This document shows positions 9,465-18,400 of a stretch of DNA of 57,692 nt, piece by piece. The notes under the pieces are model-generated. The model saw only the letters and a program-made list of their open reading frames with translations. It was not told the DNA's origin and ran no database searches. Position numbers and translations under genes: made by a program. Position 1 is the first letter of the stretch, and every line of letters begins with the position of its first letter. This DNA comes from CBCOTE01 sp965112965 (GTDB lineage: Bacteria > Desulfobacterota > Desulfovibrionia > Desulfovibrionales > Desulfovibrionaceae), in the NCBI GenBank assembly GCA_965112965.1, contig CBCOTE010000008.1:1-57692 (forward strand), written 5' to 3'.

Positions 9465-9645
9465 TATTAATATATACTGAGTTGATGATTAGGTAGAGAG
9501 AAGAAGTTGGTCTACACTTGTTTTTTTTGCGTTCTGGTAACTGAAGAAAGGCCAAAGGGCGTTTTGAGAGGTTTACTGGCAATATACAGATGGGCTGCAG
9601 GTGGTGTCGTGGTCAACCGTTGACATGTGTTTTGCACTGCATGAC

Positions 9646-9722
9646 GCGGGAATAGCTCAATGGGCCAGAGCATCAGCCTTCCAAGCTGAGGGTTGCGGGT
9701 TCGAATCCCGTTTCCCGCTCCA
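9646..9722 (+). tRNA. tRNA-Gly(TCC)
   Basis: A 77-nt cloverleaf with the acceptor stem GCGGGAA pairing with TTCCCGC. Anticodon TCC lies in the loop CTTCCAA, the T arm has GGTTCGAATCC, and CCA is encoded. It is separated from tRNA-Tyr by 181 bases that hold no feature I can name. A TTGACA at 9620-9625 lies just upstream but lacks a matching -10 box. Confidence 0.95.
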
Positions 9723-9759
9723 CTTACGCGATGATATAGCCCTATCTGCCGTTTTGCGA

Positions 9760-9835
9760 GCCCACGTAGCTCAGACGGTGGAGCACATCCTTGGTAAGGA
9801 TGAGGTCACCGGTTCAAATCCGGTCGTGGGCTCCA
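9760..9835 (+). tRNA. tRNA-Thr(GGT)
   Basis: A 76-nt cloverleaf with the acceptor stem GCCCACG pairing with CGTGGGC, anticodon GGT in the loop TTGGTAA, a T arm with GGTTCAAATCC and an encoded CCA. It is the last tRNA before tuf, and a very strong hairpin begins two bases after it. Confidence 0.95.
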
Positions 9836-9837
9836 GT

Positions 9838-9891
9838 ATCCATCGTCTTACCCAGGGCCGACATCTGCCGGCCCTGGGTAAGACGATGGAT
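9838..9891 (+). promoter_or_regulatory. 23-bp perfect stem-loop between tRNA-Thr and tuf
   Basis: Bases 9838-9860 pair perfectly with 9869-9891, giving a 23-bp stem with an 8-nt loop (ACATCTGC). No T tract follows, so it is not a standard intrinsic terminator for the plus strand. Position suggests a processing site (for example RNase III separating tRNAs from the tuf mRNA), partial attenuation, or a leader structure for tuf. The function is inferred from position only. Confidence 0.6.
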
Positions 9892-10024
9892 TAAGATGAT
9901 GGATGATGTGTGATATATGCCCACGATATGGATTGGGAACACAACCTAAGCCGCGGCGTGTTGCTCGTTTCTGGCCCACGCAGCCGAAGCAGATCTCAAA
10001 GAACCATCAAGAGGTGAAGACATC

Positions 10025-11218
10025 ATGGGCAAGGCAAAATTTGAGCGTACAAAACCGCACGTAAACGTAGGCACTATCGGCCACATTGACCACGGCAAGA
10101 CCACTTTGACCGCAGCTATTACAAAAATGCTGGCTACCCGGGGTAAAACCAAGTTCATAGCCTTTGACGAAATTGATAAGGCCCCTGAGGAAAAGGAACG
10201 CGGCATCACTATCGCCACGGCACATGTTGAGTATGAGACGGACAATCGCCACTATGCTCATGTAGACTGCCCGGGCCACGCTGACTATATTAAGAATATG
10301 ATCACCGGTGCGGCGCAGATGGATGGCGCTATCCTAGTGGTGGCCGCCACCGATGGTCCTATGCCTCAAACCCGTGAGCACATTCTGCTAGCTCGTCAAG
10401 TTGGGGTACCGTACTTAGTGGTATTCATGAATAAAGTAGACCTAGTGGACGATCCAGAGCTTCTGGAATTGGTGGAGCTTGAGGTGCGTGAGCTGCTGAC
10501 CAAGTATGGCTTCCCCGGCGACGATATTCCGGTAATTCGAGGTAGTGCTCTGAAGGCTCTGGAGTCAGATACCACAGACATTGAGAAGAGCAAGCCGATT
10601 TTTGAGCTGTTAGCAGCCTGCGACTCTTACATTCCAGACCCTAAACGTGATATCGATAAACCATTCTTAATGCCCATCGAGGACGTATTCAGCATTTCAG
10701 GTCGTGGTACTGTAGTGACCGGCCGGGTAGAGCGCGGTATAGTTAAGGTGGGTGAACAGGTGGAGATTGTGGGCATCACGAACAATGTTAGTACCACTTG
10801 TACGGGTGTAGAGATGTTCCGCAAAATTTTAGACCAAGGCCAGGCCGGCGACAATGTGGGCGTGCTCCTGCGTGGCATCAAGCGCGAAGATGTAGAACGC
10901 GGCCAAGTGCTAGCGGCACCAAAGTCTATTATGCCACATAAAAAGTTCAAGGCCGAGGTCTACGTGCTGCTCAAGGAAGAAGGTGGCCGGCACACCCCGT
11001 TTTTTACTGGCTACCGGCCGCAGTTTTATTTTCGTACCACGGATGTGACCGGAGTTATCGCCCTGGCAGAGGGTGTTGAGATGGTTATGCCCGGGGATAA
11101 CGCCACTTTTACAGTCGAGATGATCGCTCCTATCGCTATGGAAAAAGGTCTGCGTTTCGCTATTCGCGAAGGCGGCCACACAGTAGGTGCAGGCGTGGTC
11201 ACCGAGATCCTGGAGTAA
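10025..11218 (+). CDS. tuf: Elongation factor Tu
   Basis: A full-length 397-residue EF-Tu, the GTPase that brings aminoacyl-tRNA to the ribosome. The P-loop GHIDHGKT is at residues 19-26, the switch region contains RGITI, DCPGH is the G3 motif and NKVD the G4 motif. Domains II and III follow (GRGTVVTGRVERG; GGRHTPFFTGYRPQFYFRTTDVTG). GAGGTG lies 8 bases before the ATG. It follows tRNA-Thr(GGT) and precedes rpmG by 3 bases, so both are probably on one transcript. The frame is intact and conserved throughout, unlike the surrounding non-coding DNA. Confidence 0.98.
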   Translation: MGKAKFERTKPHVNVGTIGHIDHGKTTLTAAITKMLATRGKTKFIAFDEIDKAPEEKERGITIATAHVEYETDNRHYAHVDCPGHADYIKNMITGAAQMDGAILVVAATDGPMPQTREHILLARQVGVPYLVVFMNKVDLVDDPELLELVELEVRELLTKYGFPGDDIPVIRGSALKALESDTTDIEKSKPIFELLAACDSYIPDPKRDIDKPFLMPIEDVFSISGRGTVVTGRVERGIVKVGEQVEIVGITNNVSTTCTGVEMFRKILDQGQAGDNVGVLLRGIKREDVERGQVLAAPKSIMPHKKFKAEVYVLLKEEGGRHTPFFTGYRPQFYFRTTDVTGVIALAEGVEMVMPGDNATFTVEMIAPIAMEKGLRFAIREGGHTVGAGVVTEILE

Positions 11219-11221
11219 TCC

Positions 11222-11371
11222 ATGCGTATTAATATTCAGCTGGCATGCACCGAGTGCAAGCGGCATAACTATGCTACTGAAAAGAACAAGAAGAATACTA
11301 CTGGTCGCCTCGAAATTAAAAAGTATTGTCCTTGGGACAAAAAGCACACGTTGCATCGCGAAATTAAATAG
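11222..11371 (+). CDS. rpmG: 50S ribosomal protein L33
   Basis: A 49-residue L33, a small protein of the large ribosomal subunit. It begins MRINIQLACTEC and ends KKHTLHREIK, both typical of the family. The first zinc-type pair (CTEC, residues 9-12) is present. The second pair reads CPWD, so one of the four cysteines of the zinc-binding form is Asp. It starts 3 bases after the tuf stop and is followed by tRNA-Trp and secE, the usual tuf-rpmG-trpT-secE order. Confidence 0.95.
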   Translation: MRINIQLACTECKRHNYATEKNKKNTTGRLEIKKYCPWDKKHTLHREIK

Positions 11372-11384
11372 GTATTCCGTGTAT

Positions 11385-11461
11385 AGGCCAGTAGCTCCAA
11401 CGGCTAGAGCACCGGTCTCCAAAACCGGGGGGTGTGGGTTCGAATCCCTCCTGGCCTGCCA
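11385..11461 (+). tRNA. tRNA-Trp(CCA)
   Basis: A 77-nt cloverleaf with the acceptor stem AGGCCAG pairing with CTGGCCT, discriminator G and an encoded CCA end. The anticodon loop TCTCCAAAA gives anticodon CCA, and the T arm has GGTTCGAATCC. It lies between rpmG and secE, as in many Proteobacteria and Desulfobacterota. Confidence 0.95.
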
Positions 11462-11505
11462 TATATTTTACCAGCAACGTGTTCTTTATGTGTATAGAGG
11501 TAGTA

Positions 11506-11910
11506 ATGGCTAATAAGAATACCGTCGGTAATGTAGTGTATAGCGGCGAAGACTTAACCGCTCATGACATACAAGTTCCAGCAATTACGGCAACTTTAGC
11601 GTCAGTTATAGTTGAAGGCAAGACGGTCAAGAGTAAAATTAAGTCTGCTGTTAGGGATACGACCGAGCATAATAGTAATAGCAGAAAAACCGCTAGTGCG
11701 TCCGGGGCTAGCGCCCTGATCGACAAAGTCCAAAAACTGCGGGAGTATTTCGAAAATGCCAAGATTGAGCTTGAGAAGATTACATGGCCCACCCGCAAGG
11801 AAACCGTTACTACCAGTATTGCTGTGGTTGTTTTAGTTTTTGTTATGTCATTATTTTTAGGTATTGTGGATTTAGGAATGATCAAGATTGTTGCCTTCGT
11901 TTTGTCATAA
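11506..11910 (+). CDS. secE: Preprotein translocase subunit SecE
   Basis: A 134-residue protein whose last 60 residues are a classic SecE domain: an amphipathic helix with ELEKITWPTRKET and then one membrane helix (AVVVLVFVMSLFLGIVDLGMI). SecE clamps SecY in the SecYEG channel of the inner membrane. The first 70 residues are a low-conservation, polar extension without a recognisable domain. I chose the ATG at 11506 because AGAGG lies 5 bases upstream; in-frame starts further up overlap tRNA-Trp. It precedes nusG, as usual. Confidence 0.93.
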   Translation: MANKNTVGNVVYSGEDLTAHDIQVPAITATLASVIVEGKTVKSKIKSAVRDTTEHNSNSRKTASASGASALIDKVQKLREYFENAKIELEKITWPTRKETVTTSIAVVVLVFVMSLFLGIVDLGMIKIVAFVLS

Positions 11911-11957
11911 AGCCCAGCTCATATTGCCAGGCTGTTTAAAGTATTTTCACCTTAAGA

Positions 11958-12602
11958 ATGGGATCTACTGCCGTTATGAACCAGGGTGTACCTGAATTGC
12001 CTAACCCACTGGATTCGTCCACAGATGTTTCCATCACGTTGGTGCCGAATATGGCCGACGGTACGTCTACACTTAGATTCCACTGGTATATTGTTCACAC
12101 TTATTCGGGCTACGAACAGCGTGTAGAACAGACTATACGAGAAATGATGCGTACTGGGCAGGCTCAAGGCTTAATCGAAGGGATTGTAGTTCCCACGGAG
12201 AAGGTCGTCGAGTTTATCAAGGGCGCCAAAAAGACCTCTACCCGCAAGTTTTATCCCGGTTACGTTATGATTCGCATGGTCATGAATGACATTACATGGC
12301 ACCTAGTTCAGTCGATTCCTCGAGTAACAGGCTTTGTGGGCGGCAAGGATCGGCCACGACCTATACTGGACTCCGAGGCCAATCGTATTTTGAGTACGAT
12401 GGCCAGCCGACAGGAGCAGCCGCGTCCTAAGTTCCACTTCGAGCGTGGTGATGAGGTCCGGGTTATCGATGGTCCATTCAGCGGATTCAATGGTGTCGTG
12501 GATGACGTCAATTACGATAAAGGTAAACTCAGGGTCGAAGTAAGTATTTTTGGCCGTCAAACCCCAGTTGAATTGGATTTTATACAGGTTAGTAAAGGTT
12601 AA
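11958..12602 (+). CDS. nusG: Transcription termination/antitermination factor NusG
   Basis: NusG binds RNA polymerase and links transcription to Rho or to ribosomes. The NGN domain starts at WYIVHTYSGYEQRVEQ, with YPGYVMIRM later, and the KOW domain contains GDEVRVIDGPFSGFNG. The listed frame gives 214 residues, longer than the usual roughly 180. The first 31 residues are not family-like, and the ATG at 12051 (MADGTSTLRFHWYIVHTYSG) fits the normal N-terminus better. Neither start has a strong ribosome-binding site, so the true start is uncertain. It is followed by rplK after 57 bases. Confidence 0.95.
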   Translation: MGSTAVMNQGVPELPNPLDSSTDVSITLVPNMADGTSTLRFHWYIVHTYSGYEQRVEQTIREMMRTGQAQGLIEGIVVPTEKVVEFIKGAKKTSTRKFYPGYVMIRMVMNDITWHLVQSIPRVTGFVGGKDRPRPILDSEANRILSTMASRQEQPRPKFHFERGDEVRVIDGPFSGFNGVVDDVNYDKGKLRVEVSIFGRQTPVELDFIQVSKG

Positions 12603-12659
12603 CTTTTTTTTCTTCCGCATGTTTTGCAGATATGATTAGGTATTTAAAGAGGTATTAAT

Positions 12660-13085
12660 ATGGCTAAGAAAGTTGTCGCTAAGATTAAGCTCCAGATTCC
12701 GGCTGGCAAGGCTAATCCGTCTCCGCCTGTGGGCCCGGCATTAGGTCAGCACGGTCTAAATATTATGGAGTTCTGCAAGGCCTTTAATGCCCGTACCCAG
12801 GATCAGCAAGGTATGGTTACGCCGGTGGAGATCACGGTCTACGCGGACCGCAGTTTCACTTTTGTAACTAAAACCCCACCGGCTTCAGTATTGCTTCTTA
12901 AAGCAGCTAAGATCGACAATGGTTCAGCTGAACCAAACCGCAATAAAGTGGGTAAAGTAACTCTGGCTCAGGTGGAGGAGATCGCCAAGCTTAAGATGCC
13001 TGATCTCACCGCCAATAATCTGGAGAACGCTATGCGAACTATCAAAGGTACGGCTCGGAGCATTGGTATAGAGATTCAAGGTTAG
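12660..13085 (+). CDS. rplK: 50S ribosomal protein L11
   Basis: A 141-residue, full-length L11, which binds 23S rRNA at the GTPase-associated centre. The N-terminal PPVGPALGQHGLNIMEFCKAFN motif and the RNA-binding C-terminal domain (LENAMRTIKGTARSIGIEIQG) are conserved. AGAGGT lies upstream at a suitable distance. It is co-directional with nusG upstream and rplA downstream. Confidence 0.97.
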   Translation: MAKKVVAKIKLQIPAGKANPSPPVGPALGQHGLNIMEFCKAFNARTQDQQGMVTPVEITVYADRSFTFVTKTPPASVLLLKAAKIDNGSAEPNRNKVGKVTLAQVEEIAKLKMPDLTANNLENAMRTIKGTARSIGIEIQG

Positions 13086-13200
13086 CTAAGCTGGCTAAAA
13101 ATAATCTTGATGTTTGGTGATTTATAACATTTTGAGGGCTATGCTGGTGCAGTAAAGATTTTCGCAAAGGCTTTGAACGATTGGACCAGGAAGGAATGTC

Positions 13201-13914
13201 ATGCTTAAATATGGTAAGAAGTATCGCAAGGCTCTGGATGGCCTTGACTTGCAACAGCGCTACGACGTGGTGGATGCTGTGAGTATGGCTGTAGCCCGGA
13301 CCTTTACTAATTTCGATGAAACAGTGGATGTAGCCCTGTGCCTCGGTGTAGATCCTAAACACTCTGATCAGATGGTCCGTGGTGCGGTGACCCCACCCCA
13401 TGGTCTTGGTAAGGTTGTACGAGTGGCTGCCTTTTGTAAAGGTGACAAAGAGGCTGTAGCCCTTGCGGCCGGGGCTGACATTACCGGTGGCGAGGACTTG
13501 GTGGATAAAGTCAAAGGTGGTTTTTTGGAGTTTGACAAAGCCGTAGCTACCCCGGACATGATGGCTAAAGTGGGTCAGATTGGCCGTATACTTGGTCCTC
13601 GTGGTTTAATGCCTAATGCCAAGATGGGTACGGTCACTTTTGATATTGGTATGGCTATTCGTGAGCTCAAGGCTGGTCGGATAGAATTTAAAGTGGATAA
13701 GGCCGGAGTGTTACATGTTCCTTTAGGTAAGGTATCTTTTGGTCTGGAAAAGATCTGTGATAATCTGAAGTCTTTTTTGGATACTGTTCAACGGCTGAAG
13801 CCTTCAGCCGCTAAAGGTGCCTATATGCAAGCTATGAGCGTCGCTACTACTATGGGTCCAGGTATTCGAGTTGATATTCTGTCCGTGCGCAAATTTTTGG
13901 AAGGCAACGTATAG
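13201..13914 (+). CDS. rplA: 50S ribosomal protein L1
   Basis: A 237-residue, full-length L1, the stalk protein near the ribosomal E site. In many bacteria it also represses translation of its own rplK-rplA mRNA. Family signatures include GRILGPRGLMPNAKMGTV and the C-terminal TTMGPGIRVD. AAGGA lies before the ATG. It follows rplK by 115 bases, and a 191-bp gap before rplJ may hold a leader. Confidence 0.97.
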   Translation: MLKYGKKYRKALDGLDLQQRYDVVDAVSMAVARTFTNFDETVDVALCLGVDPKHSDQMVRGAVTPPHGLGKVVRVAAFCKGDKEAVALAAGADITGGEDLVDKVKGGFLEFDKAVATPDMMAKVGQIGRILGPRGLMPNAKMGTVTFDIGMAIRELKAGRIEFKVDKAGVLHVPLGKVSFGLEKICDNLKSFLDTVQRLKPSAAKGAYMQAMSVATTMGPGIRVDILSVRKFLEGNV

Positions 13915-14105
13915 CGTATTTTTTAGTAGCGGCGGCGGGCGAAATCTTCGTCGTTGCCATAGAGTATAGAGGTAGTCGTGCTTTATTGCGATGGGTGGGT
14001 TGAAGACAGCAGTTGGACACAAGCCCTTAAGTCCTTGCATAGGCTTGCATGTTTTAGCTCATTCCTTGCATCAACTATTGAATGTTAAGTCGTAAGGAGT
14101 ATTTG
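13915..14105 (+). promoter_or_regulatory. Candidate L10 leader upstream of rplJ
   Basis: The 191-bp gap between rplA and rplJ is larger than other gaps in the cluster. It contains the ribosome-binding site of rplJ at its end (AAGGAG at 14094-14099) and short self-complementary stretches. In many bacteria this position carries the leader to which L10 with L7/L12 binds. I did not establish the conserved fold, so the call rests on position. Confidence 0.25.
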
Positions 14106-14636
14106 GTGAGTAAGGATCATAAAGCCGCTATCATAGACGGGCTCAAGGCCAAGACCAAAAACGCTCAGGTCGCCATAGTCACTGATTTCAGAGGTTTGAA
14201 GGTAGATGAGTTGACTGTCCTTCGGGCCAAACTCAGGGAGAGGGCCATTCATTATCAGGTGGTCAAGAATACTTTAGCGCGGATTGCCTTTCATGGTACC
14301 TCTTATGAGAAGTTGGGAGAGATGCTTAAAGATAACTGTGCAGTAGCCTTAGGCTATGACGATCCGGTGACTGTGGCCAAGGCATTGGCTGATTATGCTA
14401 AGACCAATAAAAAGTTCATGATACGCTATGGTAGTTTACAGGATCAATTAATGAATGAATCCCGAGTAGTCGAGCTGTCTAAGTTACCCGGACGCAACGA
14501 ACTGCTCAGTTGTATGTTCAATACCATAAAAGTCGTGCCGATAAACTTTGTGAGTCTTCTCGCCAATGTTCCAAGGACCTTTTTATACGCCTTGACCGCA
14601 ATTAAGGAGCAGAAGGAAGCCGTTGCTAATACCTAA
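14106..14636 (+). CDS. rplJ: 50S ribosomal protein L10
   Basis: A 176-residue L10, base of the L7/L12 stalk. It starts MSKDHKAAIIDGLKAK and contains VAIVTDFRGLKVDELTVLRAKLR and the YQVVKNTLA motif of the family; the C-terminal helix that holds L7/L12 follows. I chose the GTG at 14106: AAGGAG lies 6 bases upstream and the protein then begins as the family does. An ATG at 14082 would put that ribosome-binding site inside the gene. It is followed by rplL after 39 bases. Confidence 0.95.
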   Translation: MSKDHKAAIIDGLKAKTKNAQVAIVTDFRGLKVDELTVLRAKLRERAIHYQVVKNTLARIAFHGTSYEKLGEMLKDNCAVALGYDDPVTVAKALADYAKTNKKFMIRYGSLQDQLMNESRVVELSKLPGRNELLSCMFNTIKVVPINFVSLLANVPRTFLYALTAIKEQKEAVANT

Positions 14637-14675
14637 AAAACCGTGCCGTAATGTATCCTTACAGGGAGAACTACC

Positions 14676-15059
14676 ATGGTCGTTACTAAAGAGCAGGTTG
14701 TTGAGTTTATTGCCAATATGACTGTCCTTGATTTATCTAATTTTATCAAGGAATTGGAAGAGAAGTTTGGCGTCTCCGCCGCTGCGCCCGTCTCTTCTGT
14801 GGCCATGGCTGCCGTTGATGTTAGCCCGGCTGATGAGGTAGAGGAAAAGACCGAGTTCGACGTTATTCTAAAGAGTGTTGGTGCTAATAAAATTAGCGTT
14901 ATCAAGGCTGTGCGTGCTTTGACTGGCTTGGGGTTGAAAGAAGCTAAGGATAAGGTCGATTCTGCCCCTTCTACCATAAAGGAAGCTGTGTCTAAGGACG
15001 ATGCTGCTAATGCTAAGAAGCAACTTGAAGATGTTGGTGCCGAAGTTACTATTAAGTAG
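14676..15059 (+). CDS. rplL: 50S ribosomal protein L7/L12
   Basis: A 127-residue L7/L12, the multi-copy stalk protein that recruits translation factors. The N-terminal dimerisation domain, an Ala/Val-rich hinge (about residues 35-55) and a C-terminal domain with EFDVILKSVGANKISVIKAV and LGLKEAKDKVDSAP are all present. GGAG lies before the ATG. A GC-rich attenuator-like hairpin follows at 15085. Confidence 0.97.
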   Translation: MVVTKEQVVEFIANMTVLDLSNFIKELEEKFGVSAAAPVSSVAMAAVDVSPADEVEEKTEFDVILKSVGANKISVIKAVRALTGLGLKEAKDKVDSAPSTIKEAVSKDDAANAKKQLEDVGAEVTIK

Positions 15060-15423
15060 CTAGTTTGTGCTATTTAGAAGGAAACACAGGTCCGGTTACT
15101 ACCGGGGCCGGACCTGTGATGCTATTTTTTCTTGTCTGAAGCAAAGAAATCTATCGCTATAATACTCTTTTTTTTTGATGTTTAATAAAATAAAACTCGA
15201 GTGTTGTTTGCTTAATCGACTTGACATATCTGGACCTTACTTGTGCGGGTACTACTGTTTTATTTTATTCTATTTTTTATTTTAAAGCGTGCGTCCGGAC
15301 GGAGTAGATATTTGTATTCCTTGCCGTTTTACGCCCCCCTTAGAGGGGGCCTAACTATTTTATCTTGCGGGCCGACGGTAGCACCGCGATTCCACAAAAC
15401 GCTGTCCAACCTGAGGGAGCGAC
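15060..15423 (+). other. rplL-rpoB intergenic region
   Basis: This 364-bp gap holds the hairpin at 15085-15118 and an AT-rich middle. An exact TTGACA at 15221-15226 lacks a good -10 box. A GCCCCC-CTTAGA-GGGGGC-type hairpin lies near 15332-15349, about 75 bases before rpoB. The rpoB ribosome-binding site (GAGGGAG) is at the end. Together these suggest attenuation and some independent control of rpoBC. Confidence 0.5.
15085..15128 (+). terminator. Attenuator/terminator between rplL and rpoB
   Basis: An 11-bp perfect stem (15085-15095 with 15108-15118, arms CACAGGTCCGG and CCGGACCTGTG) has a 12-nt loop and a T6 run at about 15123. Most bacteria have a partial terminator here that lowers rpoBC transcription relative to the ribosomal proteins. 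Confidence 0.8.
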
Positions 15424-18400
15424 ATGGGCCAACTTATTAAAAAATTCGGTAAAATCCAACACGCCCTTCCTATCTCCCACTTGCTTGACTTGCAGGTGGA
15501 GTCCTACCACCAATTTCTCCAGGCAGGCGCCATAGAACGGCAACCAGATATTGGGCTGGAAGGTGTGTTCCGCTCTGTCTTTCCTATCGAAGACTTCAAC
15601 CATACCGCCAGTCTTGAATATGTCTGCTACGAACTGTTCGATCCCGAGTACGACATAGATGAGTGTATCTCAAAGGGTCTAACCTATGAGGTGCCTACCA
15701 AAATTAAGGTACGCCTTGTGGTCTACGATGTAGATGGTGAGACCCAGAATCGCACCATACGGGACATCAAGGAGCAGTGGATCTACTTCGGCAAAATTCC
15801 GCTTATGACTGAGAAAGGTACCTTCGTTATCAATGGCACGGAACGTGTTATCGTCAACCAGCTCCAACGTTCTCCAGGTATTATTTTCGAGCATGATTCT
15901 GGCAAAACTCATTCAAGCCGTAAGGTCCTATACTCCTGTCGCATAATCCCACAGCGTGGCTCCTGGCTGGATTTTGATTTCGATCATAAAGACATACTTT
16001 ATGTGCGTGTCGACCGACGTCGCAAGATGCTAGCCACCATCCTATTTAAAGCCATGGGCCTATCCAAAACAGAGATCCTGCGCACATTCTACGATACTGA
16101 ATTTTTTCTTCTTGATGGTGATAGGGTTATGCGCGAGGTAGACAGAAAATCTATGTTCCGCAAGGACGTGGTGGTGGCCGACGTGGTAGCGGCTGATGGA
16201 ACTAAACTTATCGGCGTCGGCCATGAGTTGACTAAGAAAGCCTACCGCCTCATGCGCGAGAAGGGCATAGCCACTTATCAGGTCATGCCGGAGATGCTTA
16301 ATGGTATGTTTCTGTCCGAAGACATTATAAATACTAAAACTGGTGAGTTAGTTATGGAGTGTGGTGAGGAGCTCACGCCAGGCAGTATTGAACAACTCAA
16401 AAATGTTGGCGTTATTCGCCTGCCTGTGCTCTACACTCGTGGCCTGGAGGTTTCTTCTTCCATTCGCGATACACTTTTACTGGACAAAACTCTGGATACC
16501 GAGGCCGCGCAGAAGGAAATTTATCGGCGTTTACGACCATCATCACCGCCTACCCCAGAGATTGCGGCTCAGTTCTTTAAAAATTTGTTCCGTAATTCCG
16601 ACTACTACGACCTTTCTGCGGTTGGTCGCTACAAGCTTAACATGCGCCTTTCCTTGCATGCCCCAGACGATCAGCGTACTTTGACCAACGAGGATATAAT
16701 TCAGTCTATTAAGGTACTGACACACCTTAAAGACTCCCATGGCCCGTCCGACGATATAGACCACTTGGGTAACCGCCGTGTGCGGTCTGTGGGTGAGTTG
16801 GTTGAGAACCAGTACCGTATCGGTCTTGTGCGTATGGAGCGAGCCATCAAGGAACGTATGAGCTTGCAGGAAGTGGCTACCCTTATGCCCCACGACCTTA
16901 TTAATTCCAAACCTGTAGCCGCAGTGCTCAAGGAGTTTTTCGGTACTTCCCAGCTTTCGCAGTTTATGGACCAGACTAATCCACTTTCGGAGGTCACGCA
17001 TAAGCGTCGTCTCTCAGCTTTAGGTCCTGGCGGTCTGACACGAGAACGCGCTGGTTTCGAGGTGCGCGATGTACACGTCTCGCACTATGGTCGCATCTGT
17101 CCCATTGAGACGCCGGAAGGCCCGAATATCGGTCTCATCGTTTCATTGACCACCCATGCTCGGGTCAATGACTATGGCTTCATCGAAACGCCATACCGTG
17201 TAGTCAAGGGAGGTACGGTCACGGACGTAGTGTCTTATCAGGATGCCTCTCGCGAGGCCGACGAAGTTATTGCTCAGGCCAACGTGGAGCTCGATGCCGA
17301 CGGGAAGTTGGTAGCTCCTTGGGTTACGGCCCGGGTTAAGGGCGATGTTGAGACACGTCCGGCCGATGAGGTGACTTGCATGGATATCTCGCCTTCTCAG
17401 ATGGTTTCGGTTTCCGCGGCGCTTATTCCATTTTTGGAGCATGATGACGCTAATCGCGCTCTTATGGGTTCGAATATGCAGCGTCAGGCCGTACCGCTTT
17501 TGCGCGCCAAGATGCCTCTAGTGGGTACAGGGATGGAAGGTCGTGTGGCCCGGGATTCTGGCGCCTGTATTTTGGCCGTGGAGGATGGTATCGTGCGCTA
17601 TGTTGATGCCGACCGCATTATCGTCAGTTACAAGAATGGAGTTTTTCCCGACACTGGTGGAGTTCGTGCCTATGAGCTTCAGAAATTTCACAAATCTAAC
17701 CAGAATTCTTGTTTTGGTCAGCAGCCGCGGGTTATCAATGGTCAGACTGTGCGGAAGGACGATGTGCTCGCTGACGGGCCAGCAATCTGTGACGGTGAGC
17801 TGGCTCTAGGTAAAAACCTGCTTGTAGCCTTCATGCCTTGGTGCGGCTATAATTTCGAGGACTCCATTCTTATTTCCGAGCGTGTAGTTAAGGAGGACGT
17901 ATTTACATCTATCCACATTGAGGAGTTCGAGGTCGTCGCCCGTGATACTAAACTCGGACCTGAGGAAATCACTAGGGATATCCCTAATGTTTCCGATGAT
18001 ATGCTCCGGAATCTAGACGAATCTGGCATTATTTGTATTGGTGCTAGTGTTAAGGCTGACGCCATTTTAGTGGGCAAAATTACGCCCAAAGGAGAGACTC
18101 AGCTTACCCCAGAGGAAAAGCTCCTTCGGGCTATTTTCGGCGATAAGGCTCGTGAGGTGAAGAACACATCCCTCAAGGTGCCACCAGGCATTGAAGGTAC
18201 AATCCTGGACGTCAAGGTTTTCAACCGACGCTCTGGAGAAAAGGATCGACGCAGCAAAGATATTGATGATTATGAGCTGGCAAAATTAGAGCGTAAAGAA
18301 CAACAGCATATCAACGGCTTGACTGAGACCTTACGGGACCAGATTTGGGCTCTTGTGGAGGGCAAACAGATTCGCACCAATCTTATGGGTAAGAAAAAGG

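Noticed and set aside
9838..9891. Intrinsic terminator after the tRNA cluster
   Set aside because: The hairpin is strong but no T run follows, and tuf lies directly downstream, so a different role is more likely.
11222..11371. L33 with a missing fourth cysteine as a sign of decay
   Set aside because: Zinc-free and partly substituted L33 forms are common in bacteria, and the rest of the protein is well conserved.
15221..15249. Separate rpoB promoter from the exact TTGACA at 15221
   Set aside because: No acceptable -10 hexamer lies 15-19 bases downstream.
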